The position numbers and the translations under genes were made by a program. 5,033 bases of DNA from Gammaproteobacteria bacterium (GTDB taxonomy: Bacteria > Pseudomonadota > Gammaproteobacteria > Pseudomonadales > Azotimanducaceae). The stretch spans positions 1 through 5,033 of the forward strand of contig VXPR01000250.1 of NCBI GenBank assembly GCA_009839405.1. The letters run 5' to 3'. Under the pieces are notes generated by a model. It worked only from the letters and a program-made list of their open reading frames with translations. It searched no databases and was not told the origin of the DNA. The number at the start of each line of letters is the position of its first letter. Position 1 is the first letter of the stretch. Positions 1 to 5,033 of the stretch are shown here, in pieces.

Positions 1-1
1 A

Positions 2-442
2 GGCCACACAGACGGCCACCCATTCCATTTGGGCCTAGTGGGCCTGCTCGCCGACGTGCCGCCGAATGGCGGCGCGTTCAAGGTCTGGCCCGGCTCGCAC
101 CGGCGCCTCTACCCCACGTTCCAGCTGCAATACGACCAGCTGCGGCTTCCCTACTACGACCACCTGCCAAGGCACAAGGGCATCGTCCACACTCCGGCCT
201 ATCTCGCAGAACTCGAACGCGTGATGGAAGACACCGAACCAGTCGATTGCTGGGGGGAACGCGGCGACGTCGTCCTCTGGCACCACCGCCTGGCGCACAT
301 GGCCGGGCACAACACGTCGAGCGTAATGCGGCAGGCGGTGCTCTGCGACTTCTCCCGCACCGACCTCGACCATCGCCGCATGGACCCACCACAGGCAAAC
401 ATGTGGCGCGACTGGTCCGAGGACTTGCAGGCGGCGACATAG
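2..442 (+). CDS. Phytanoyl-CoA dioxygenase (PhyH) family protein, 3' part only
   Basis: This is the C-terminal 146 codons of a gene that begins before the window; the reading frame is open from base 2. The family comprises cytoplasmic non-haem Fe(II)/2-oxoglutarate-dependent oxygenases that hydroxylate small molecules. Seen here: an HTD triad (HxD metal ligands, codons at 5-13) at the very start, then GGAFKVWPGSH, which matches the family's 'NG..rv.PGSH' signature. Further on is GDVVLWHHRLAHMAGHN, where the His encoded at 296-298 is the expected distal Fe ligand. The Arg encoded at 329-331 is the likely 2-oxoglutarate-binding residue. All catalytic residues expected in this half are therefore present. 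The substrate cannot be told: PhyH proteins act on fatty acyl-CoAs, ectoine, phosphonates and many secondary metabolites. The gene ends convergently with the nucleotidyltransferase gene, 156 bp away, so the two are not co-transcribed. The TTG at 29 lies inside the conserved core and is not a real start. Confidence 0.9.
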   Translation, partial: GHTDGHPFHLGLVGLLADVPPNGGAFKVWPGSHRRLYPTFQLQYDQLRLPYYDHLPRHKGIVHTPAYLAELERVMEDTEPVDCWGERGDVVLWHHRLAHMAGHNTSSVMRQAVLCDFSRTDLDHRRMDPPQANMWRDWSEDLQAAT

Positions 443-598
443 CCTACACCCCGGACGCCCTTCACTGACCCCAACGCACGACCCGCTTCGCCATGCCGTT
501 TGCCTTAGGTAGCCCCTGCAAGCCTGATGGCGAACGCCGACATCTCAGGAGAAGCGCCCGTACCTCAGCAGTCGCGGCTGCTCCCTGTGCAGCTTCCC
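443..598. other. Convergent intergenic region, no clear terminator
   Basis: This stretch separates two genes that converge. The best secondary structure seen is a weak nested inverted repeat: CCTGA at 523-527 pairs with TCAGG at 545-549, enclosing GGC/GCC around a GAAC loop (529-538). A second small one is AGCAG (567-571) with CTGCT (578-582). Neither is followed by a T-run on either strand, so neither can be called an intrinsic terminator. No convincing coding sequence is seen. Confidence 0.4.
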
Positions 599-1138
599 CT
601 AGTCCTTGCTTGCCCCCGCGACCTGCCGGGTGAAGCGCGTCAAGATGCGTTCGCGACTCTCGCGTGTAAGGTCCAGCGTGTGAAGCCGTTCGAGGAATGC
701 GGAATGGTTGATGATTCCGTGCTGAACCATTGCAGCCGTAAATTCTAGGTCCTTTTCCCGTCCCGCTACATGCTTTGCGATGGCGAGGTCGGTGGGGTCG
801 ATGCACCAAGCGATTGCACCGCCTGTGTTTTCGTTCTGCAGCTTGATGAGGCGGTCCCGCCAACCGTCTGGGAGGGTCGATGTGGTCTCGGACACGCCGT
901 CGGCATAGACGCCGAACGTGTCGTGGAAGTGCGAGTCCTCGCCGATGGTGGCCGAGAGGATTTCCGACTTTGACGGATCGTCCACGGGATAGAGGTCGGC
1001 TTCGATCGACATGGCGAGCGAAGCCGGAGGATTGGGGTGCTTGCCGAGGACGGATTGGCTCCCGACGACGATGAACTCGTCGGTTGCCAAGATGGCCGCC
1101 GACGCACGGACTATGTGCTCAAGTTGTGACCGATTCAC
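599..1138 (-). CDS. DUF6036-type nucleotidyltransferase-fold protein
   Basis: The product is 179 residues. It resembles the nucleotidyltransferase-like proteins annotated as DUF6036, often found in small two-gene modules; the molecular substrate is not known to me. Seen in sequence: an N-terminal helix (NRSQLEHIVRASAAI), a strand leading into VVGSQSVLG (residues 24-32, the nucleotidyltransferase G-S motif), then SIEADLYP (44-51), whose E46 and D48 fit the metal-binding carboxylate pair. LPDGWRDRL follows at 89-97, and DLAIAKHVAGREKDLEF at 117-133 is the most diagnostic block. The start is GTG at 1138. It puts the usual family N-terminus (xNRxQLEHxxRA) first, whereas starts further upstream would add a low-quality extension read through the other gene. 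The first 20 bases overlap the end of the preceding gene, which suggests translational coupling; a GGGAG lies upstream but at long spacing. There is no signal peptide or membrane helix, so it is cytoplasmic. The family call is firm; the role as toxin, antitoxin or other is inference. Confidence 0.85.
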   Translation of the reverse strand: MNRSQLEHIVRASAAILATDEFIVVGSQSVLGKHPNPPASLAMSIEADLYPVDDPSKSEILSATIGEDSHFHDTFGVYADGVSETTSTLPDGWRDRLIKLQNENTGGAIAWCIDPTDLAIAKHVAGREKDLEFTAAMVQHGIINHSAFLERLHTLDLTRESRERILTRFTRQVAGASKD

Positions 1139-1448
1139 GGATCGTCCGGCGCTCCCACGGTGAGAGGATTCCGGTGAAGGGCGAGCTTTGTCGCATGCGC
1201 CTCGCGTCTTCGTCGTCGGCAACGAGCACCGACCTGATCTCTGGCCAGGGCTTGTCGAGAAACACCAACCACTCGGCGTACGCACCGTGCATGTATCCCG
1301 CCCGATCTGCCCATCGGTGGATGTTCCGCTTGGGCAAATCGAGCAACGAGCGATCCTCGTCTATCTTGGCGGCTATGGCGATATGCGTCTGGCGCCGGAT
1401 CTCATCGAGCCGATCGTGGTCGTTCGTCCATCTACTGGCCTTGTCCAT
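1119..1448 (-). CDS. Small conserved-looking protein paired with the nucleotidyltransferase, function unknown
   Basis: The product is 109 residues, starting at ATG 1448; a GGAGGG at 1460-1465 is a plausible ribosome binding site at somewhat long spacing (11 nt). The N-terminal third is charged and probably helical (RLDEIRRQTHIAIAAKIDEDR). The rest carries W46, W60, W68 and W98 within the pattern RWAD..G....AYAEWL.FLDKPW.EIRSVL (45-75), followed by RQSSPFTGILSPWERRTIR (86-104). From memory, similar 'RqSSPF.GiLs..ER' C-termini occur in uncharacterised small proteins encoded next to DUF6036 proteins. I know of no assigned biochemical function and see no catalytic motif, helix-turn-helix signature, signal peptide or membrane segment. 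Its stop codon lies 20 bp inside the nucleotidyltransferase gene, so the two almost certainly form one transcription and translation unit. The frame is open further upstream to 1553, but that extension has no recognisable features. It could be an antitoxin or adaptor to its partner; this is inferred from context only. Confidence 0.8.
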   Translation of the reverse strand: MDKASRWTNDHDRLDEIRRQTHIAIAAKIDEDRSLLDLPKRNIHRWADRAGYMHGAYAEWLVFLDKPWPEIRSVLVADDEDARRMRQSSPFTGILSPWERRTIRESVTT

Positions 1449-1491
1449 TTGGATTTCGACCCTCCAAGCCCGCGGACCGGAGAAGCCTAGG

Positions 1492-1520
1492 ACCTTACGC
1501 CCGCCCTGGCCTGCGTTCAA
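1492..1520 (-). promoter_or_regulatory. Possible weak sigma-70-like promoter for the two-gene module
   Basis: On the minus strand TTGAAC (1515-1520) and TAAGGT (1492-1497) are separated by exactly 17 bases, 43 bases upstream of the ATG at 1448. The matches to TTGACA and TATAAT are only 4/6 and 3/6, so this is a positional suggestion. It would allow the module to be transcribed independently of the pump gene that lies upstream on the same strand. Confidence 0.2.
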
Positions 1521-1690
1521 GGAACCTGATGTGGAGCAAGGGGCAGCAGCCATTCCCCGATGGCTCTGTCGCGAGTGCCGCCTGGCGGAGCGGTCACGCG
1601 GAAGGGTTCCTTGCCAGACTTCATCGCCGGGTTCTGCAAGTGGACGTCGGTCTCCAGCAGGATGTCTGGACGGCAGCGCAACCTCGCCAC
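1517..1690 (-). CDS. Doubtful 57-codon ORF immediately after the pump gene
   Basis: A GTG at 1690 opens a frame of 57 codons, nine bases after the stop of the pump gene and in the same frame as it. I recognise no family. The translation has a moderately protein-like central part (ETDVHLQNPAMKSGKEPFRV) with mostly G or C in third codon positions; the last 20 codons look less coding-like. There is no ribosome binding site before the GTG. It could be a chance open frame in GC-rich DNA, or a decayed remnant. It is listed because it fills most of the gap between the pump and the two-gene module. Confidence 0.15.
   Translation of the reverse strand: MARLRCRPDILLETDVHLQNPAMKSGKEPFRVTAPPGGTRDRAIGEWLLPLAPHQVP
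1518..1613. repeat. 9-bp perfect inverted repeat in the intergenic region
   Basis: CAAGGAACC (1518-1526) and GGTTCCTTG (1605-1613) are perfect reverse complements 78 bases apart. The flanking bases do not form a target-site duplication that I can see. The left arm overlaps the -35 hexamer of the possible promoter. The repeat may be chance; otherwise it could be an operator pair or the ends of a small degenerate element. Confidence 0.3.
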
Positions 1691-1699
1691 TTTGTCAGG

Positions 1700-4600
1700 T
1701 CACGTGGGGCTTTCGCCGCCTTCGAAGACGTCGCCGTGGATCTTCTTGCGGTCCACCAGGTCGTACACCACCGGGATCACCACGAGGGTCAGCAAGGTGG
1801 CGATCAAGAGGCCGCCGATTACGGTGATTGCCATGGGGGTGCGCAGTTCTGCGGCTTCGCCGAGGCCAATGGCCATGGGCAGGAGCCCAAGGACGGTGGT
1901 GGTGGTGGTCATGACGATGGGGCGGAAGCGCTGGTGGGCGCCGGCGATGACGGCGGCGCGGCGTTCCATGCCTTCGAGGCGCAGGCGGTTGACGCGGTCC
2001 ACCAGCACGATGGCGTTGTTGACGACGATGCCGACGAGCAGGATGGCGCCGATGAAGACCACCACGGAGACGGATGTGTTGGTGGCAAGCAGAGCGAGAA
2101 TCGCGCCGATGGCGGCGAGCGGTGCCGTGAACATGATGACGAAGGGGTGCAGGAGCGACTCGAACAGCGACGCCATCACCAGATACACGAGAATCAGCGC
2201 CAGCGAGAGGGCGAGCAGCAGCGACTCGAACGACGCCTCCATCTCCTCCGCCTGACCGCCGACGCGGCTGGTGATTTCCGGTGGATGCGGAATCGCTTCG
2301 AGCAACTGCGACACCTCGGCGCCGCCGAGCGCGAGGTCGCCGTGCTCGACATGGGCACTGACCACCGCCACGCGCTTCTGGCCGATGCGCTGGATGTCTG
2401 CCGGGCCTGTCGCCAAGGTCACATCGGCCAAGGCGGAGAGGCGAATCTGGCGGTCGCCGGCGTCCACCAGCAGGTTCTCCACGTCCTCTTGCGAGTCCCG
2501 GTCGCCTTCGTCGAGTCTGAGGCGAATGTCGATGCGCTTGTCTTCCCAGGTGAACTTGGTGGGCACGTCCCCGCGCACCTTGCGCACCACGCGGGATGCG
2601 ACCTCCGGCACGAAGAGCCCCGTGGCGGCTGTGCGCTCCTGATCGAAGTCGATCTGCAGTTCCGGGTAGCCGGGGCGGATGCTGGACTCCACGTCGCTGA
2701 AAGACTCCGAGGCGGACATGGCGGCAACGAGCCGTTCGGCGATGCTCTCGATGTCTTCGAGATCGGTGCCGGAGATTTCCACCTCGAGCGGCGTCGCGAA
2801 GGTGAATAGCTGTGGGCGTTCCACCTTGAACTGCGTGCCCGGCATCGCCGCCACCGCCGAGCGGGCGAGGGACATGATGAGTGACTCGTCGCCGGGGGTG
2901 ATGCCGTCTTGCAGCACCACGCTCAGTTCGCCGACTTGCTCGCCGCCGCCCACGGAGCTTGCGTCCAGCTTGCCGCCGGTGCCGGCGACGGAATAGGTGC
3001 GCTCGACGATGGGATAGGCGAGGAGAGCGCCTTGGGTTTCCGCCAGCACTTGGTCGGTTCGTTCGAGGCGCGTGCCCGGCTCGAGTTCCATGTCGATGCG
3101 GAACTCTCCCTGCGACAGCGGCGGGATGAGCTGCACCGGCAGCGAGGGTGCCATCGCTGCCGTGGCGCCCCCCCAGGCATAGGGGGGGACGCGCGGTAGC
3201 GGCCCGGGGGGGAGTGCGAGGGTGAGCAATGCCGTGTAGCCGGCGAGAACTTGGGCGTAGCCGGCGTCGAATGCCCACTGCACGGGGCGCATCGCCAGGT
3301 TCGTCCCTCGCATCAGTCCGCGCCACAGGAGAGCGAGGCCCCGCACCAACCAGCCGAGCGGTGCGAGGGCCTTGTGCGTTCGACCCCCCGCGCCGCCTTC
3401 TTCCGTTGCCAAGGTGTCTCGCGGTGCAACCCGAACCGCCGCCAGCATGGGAATGAGGGTGAAGGCAAGGATCAACGACGCCACGAGGGCGAATGCCACG
3501 GTCAGCGCTTGGTCGCGGAATAGCTGCCCGGCGATGCCTTCGACGAAGGCCAGGGGGAGGAACACGGCAATGGTGGTCATGGTGGAAGCCAGCACCGCGC
3601 CGCTTACCTCGCTGGTGCCGCGTTCCGCCGCTTCGGCAAGCGATAGCGAGGCCGACCCGGACGTGGCATGGCCTTGAGGCGCGGTGCCGGCGTCGCGATG
3701 GCGGGCGATGTTCTCGAGCACGACGATGGCGTTGTCCATCAGCATTCCCACCGCCAGGGCGATGCCGCCTAGGCTCATGATGTTGAGGGTGATGTCGAAC
3801 GCATCCATGAGCACGAAGGTCGCCAGCACCGAGGCGGGGATGGTGGCGGTGACGATGAGGGTGCTGCGGGCGTCCTTGAGGAACAGGAACAGCACCAGTA
3901 CGGCGAACGCGGCGCCGATGATGGCGGCCGACTGCACCTCGTCGATGGCGGCGGCGATGAAGTCGGCCTGATCGTAGATCTTCACCAGTTCGTAAGCCGG
4001 CGGCAGCTCTCGTGCAATCTCTGCCATGCGTTCGGCGATGTCGCCCGAGACGGCCACCGTGTTGGCGTCGCCCTCCTTGTACATGGCGATCTCGATGGCC
4101 TCGAAGCCGTCCACGCGCATCACGCTGTCGCGTTCCTTGTGGCTCTCGAACACATCGGCCACGTCTTTGAGCCTGAGGACGCTGCCGTTCTGCTGGAAGA
4201 CGATGGTGTCCTTGATGTCTTCGACGGTGGCAAACTCGTTCATGGTGCGGACGAGGAATTCCTGACCGCGATCTTCCAGTCGGCCGCCGGAAAGATTGAC
4301 GTTGGCAGCTTGCAGACGCTGGCCGAGCATCTCGACGTTCATGCCGAGCTGCGAGATGCGTTCCTGATCGACGTTGACGGCGATCTCGTCCTGGTAGCCG
4401 CCGCTCACCAGCACGGCGGCGACCCCCAGCACCGGGTCTAGCCGCTTTTTCACGACGTCTTCGGTGAAACGCCGGAGCTCCTGCAGGCGGGGCTGCAGGT
4501 CGGCGGCGCTGCCGCGCTCGCGCAGGACGATGGCGGCGCGGACGATGGGGTCGAGGTTGGGATTGAGGCGCAGTATGGAAGGGCGCTCGATGTCGAGGGG

Positions 4601-4951
4601 AAGCCGGACGAGGTCGAGCTTCTCGCGCACCTCCACCGCGGCGGTGTTCATGTCGGTGCCCCAGGCGAACTCGAGCACGACGTCGGAGCGTTCGGCTGCG
4701 GAGATGGAGTGCATCCGCCGCACGCCGTTGATGACGCCCACCCGCTCCTCAAGCCGCCGCGTGATCTGCTCCTCCACTTCGGCAGGGGCTGCACCCTCGA
4801 AATCGGTGCGGATGGTAAGGGTGGGGTACGCGAGTTCCGGCAGCAGGTTGAGGCCAAGCCGATCCAGCGAAAGGGCACCGAAAAGGGCCACGGCAAAGGT
4901 CGCCATGGCGACGGTGACGGGGCGGGCGATGGCGGTGGGGATTACGCCCAT
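1700..4951 (-). CDS. RND-family efflux transporter permease (AcrB/AcrD/AcrF-like)
   Basis: The product is a 1083-residue inner-membrane, proton-driven efflux pump subunit that would work with a periplasmic adaptor and an outer-membrane channel. Its length is typical of the family. The start is fixed by an in-frame TAG two codons upstream (4955-4957), and the N-terminus MGVIPTAIARPVTV fits the family. Layout: TM1 about 12-30; first periplasmic porter region 31-337; TM2-TM6 about 338-505; a TM7 position at about 574-602; second porter region 603-908 beginning LIPPLSQGEF; TM8-TM12 about 909-1065, ending VVIPVVYDLVDRKK. The TM4 motif GMLMDNAIVVLENI has D406 followed by N407. TM10 reads GIVVNNAIVLVD, so the Lys of AcrB is Asn. 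Both are, from memory, common in non-AcrB branches. The TM7 segment is abnormal (LALPPGPLPRVPPYAWGGA) and lies among three 7-base homopolymers. The substrate is unknown; the DN and NN motifs argue against a metal-type CzcA pump but do not name a drug. No adaptor or regulator gene is visible. Confidence 0.93.
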   Translation of the reverse strand: MGVIPTAIARPVTVAMATFAVALFGALSLDRLGLNLLPELAYPTLTIRTDFEGAAPAEVEEQITRRLEERVGVINGVRRMHSISAAERSDVVLEFAWGTDMNTAAVEVREKLDLVRLPLDIERPSILRLNPNLDPIVRAAIVLRERGSAADLQPRLQELRRFTEDVVKKRLDPVLGVAAVLVSGGYQDEIAVNVDQERISQLGMNVEMLGQRLQAANVNLSGGRLEDRGQEFLVRTMNEFATVEDIKDTIVFQQNGSVLRLKDVADVFESHKERDSVMRVDGFEAIEIAMYKEGDANTVAVSGDIAERMAEIARELPPAYELVKIYDQADFIAAAIDEVQSAAIIGAAFAVLVLFLFLKDARSTLIVTATIPASVLATFVLMDAFDITLNIMSLGGIALAVGMLMDNAIVVLENIARHRDAGTAPQGHATSGSASLSLAEAAERGTSEVSGAVLASTMTTIAVFLPLAFVEGIAGQLFRDQALTVAFALVASLILAFTLIPMLAAVRVAPRDTLATEEGGAGGRTHKALAPLGWLVRGLALLWRGLMRGTNLAMRPVQWAFDAGYAQVLAGYTALLTLALPPGPLPRVPPYAWGGATAAMAPSLPVQLIPPLSQGEFRIDMELEPGTRLERTDQVLAETQGALLAYPIVERTYSVAGTGGKLDASSVGGGEQVGELSVVLQDGITPGDESLIMSLARSAVAAMPGTQFKVERPQLFTFATPLEVEISGTDLEDIESIAERLVAAMSASESFSDVESSIRPGYPELQIDFDQERTAATGLFVPEVASRVVRKVRGDVPTKFTWEDKRIDIRLRLDEGDRDSQEDVENLLVDAGDRQIRLSALADVTLATGPADIQRIGQKRVAVVSAHVEHGDLALGGAEVSQLLEAIPHPPEITSRVGGQAEEMEASFESLLLALSLALILVYLVMASLFESLLHPFVIMFTAPLAAIGAILALLATNTSVSVVVFIGAILLVGIVVNNAIVLVDRVNRLRLEGMERRAAVIAGAHQRFRPIVMTTTTTVLGLLPMAIGLGEAAELRTPMAITVIGGLLIATLLTLVVIPVVYDLVDRKKIHGDVFEGGESPT
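3168..3212. other. Cluster of three 7-base homopolymers in the TM7 coding segment
   Basis: C7 at 3168-3174, G7 at 3182-3188 and G7 at 3206-3212 fall within 45 bases. The encoded segment (residues about 581-595 of the pump) is proline-rich and not hydrophobic where a membrane helix is expected. The overall spacing to the conserved LIPPLSQGEF is normal, which suits a pair of compensating one-base indels, or a sequencing or assembly error. Confidence 0.7.
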
Positions 4952-4956
4952 GAGCT

Positions 4957-4997
4957 AGTGCCGCTTCGCCTCCGACCGACGAGGCATGTACGGCACT
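4957..4997 (-). promoter_or_regulatory. Nested inverted repeat in the pump gene leader
   Basis: Outer arms AGTGCCG (4957-4963) and CGGCACT (4991-4997) enclose inner arms GCCTC (4968-4972) and GAGGC (4981-4985); all pairs are perfect. In the mRNA this hairpin would end five bases before the pump start codon and would enclose the only GGAGG-like sequence nearby (in the inner stem). That arrangement could limit ribosome access. No match to a named riboswitch is claimed. Confidence 0.4.
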
Positions 4998-5013
4998 TTC
5001 CTCGTAGGGGACG

Positions 5014-5033
5014 GGCTTGTCCTGGGACAAGCC
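5014..5033. repeat. Perfect 20-bp dyad upstream of the pump gene
   Basis: GGCTTGTCC and GGACAAGCC are perfect 9-bp arms around a TG centre, 62 bases upstream of the pump ATG, and they reach the last base of the window. The preceding base (G5013) could extend the dyad further. It could be an operator for a dimeric repressor, or the stem of a terminator (8-bp arms, CTGG loop). On the minus strand no T-run follows it; on the plus strand the downstream side is outside the window. Confidence 0.5.

Noticed and set aside
529..582. Small hairpins as a terminator between the convergent genes
   Set aside because: Stems of three to five base pairs with no following T-run on either strand.
1139..1285. 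Extension of the nucleotidyltransferase gene to an ATG at 1285
   Set aside because: The extra 49 residues are Ser/Arg/Pro-rich and overlap the coding sequence of the small partner, whose frame looks far more protein-like. The GTG at 1138 matches the family N-terminus.
599..1448. Foreign origin of the two-gene module by base composition
   Set aside because: Third-position GC of the small gene (roughly three quarters, counted by hand) is close to that of the first part of the pump gene, so composition gives no sign of recent transfer.
1529..2809. Long plus-strand open frame (426 codons) opposite the pump gene
   Set aside because: Its translation is rich in His, Asp, Gln and Gly with no domain, and it is the antisense mirror of a clear RND permease; GC-rich codon bias keeps the opposite frame open.
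1695..3326. Long minus-strand frame (543 codons) overlapping the second half of the pump in another frame
   Set aside because: The translation is Arg/His/Pro-rich low-complexity sequence, while the pump frame shows recognisable RND motifs over the same bases. Only its short part near 3168-3212 is of interest, for the TM7 anomaly.
4749..5030. Minus-strand frame entering from the window edge and overlapping the pump start by about 200 bases
   Set aside because: The translation turns into Arg/His/Pro-rich sequence inside the pump gene, and the overlap is far longer than usual. It could at most be the tail of an upstream gene, which 80 bases cannot show.
1..5033. CRISPR array, tRNA, rRNA, insertion-sequence ends or transposase
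   Set aside because: No regularly spaced direct repeats, no tRNA cloverleaf or rRNA-like stretch, and no transposase or integrase motif was found on either strand by eye.

Overview
The window is GC-rich throughout and reads as chromosomal DNA of a Gram-negative bacterium, because its largest gene encodes an RND-type inner-membrane efflux pump. A proteobacterium is the simplest guess, but no rRNA, tRNA or lineage marker fixes the taxonomy.

Layout from left to right. (1) Positions 2-442, plus strand: the 3' part of a phytanoyl-CoA dioxygenase (PhyH) family Fe(II)/2-oxoglutarate enzyme. It retains the HxD, the distal His and the Arg of the family; the N-terminal part lies outside the window. 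(2) Positions 443-598: a short convergent intergenic stretch with no clear terminator. (3) Positions 599-1448, minus strand: a compact two-gene module. A 109-residue protein of unknown function with a conserved-looking tryptophan-rich C-terminal block (RQSSPFTGILSPWER) is followed, with a 20-bp overlap, by a 179-residue nucleotidyltransferase-fold protein of the DUF6036 type. (4) Positions 1449-1699: about 250 bp with a possible weak promoter for the module, a 9-bp inverted repeat and a doubtful 57-codon ORF. (5) Positions 1700-4951, minus strand: a complete 1083-residue RND efflux permease. (6) Positions 4952-5033: the leader of the pump gene, with a nested inverted repeat directly before the start codon and a perfect 20-bp dyad at the window edge.

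The three regions do not form an obvious single pathway. The pump would need a periplasmic adaptor and an outer-membrane channel, and neither is visible; an adaptor gene may lie upstream, beyond position 5033. The most interesting unit is the overlapping gene pair at 599-1448. Its architecture (small protein, overlapping stop and start, nucleotidyltransferase) resembles toxin-antitoxin or defence modules, but that role is inferred. The most striking anomaly is a proline-rich, homopolymer-riddled segment where the pump should have transmembrane helix 7.
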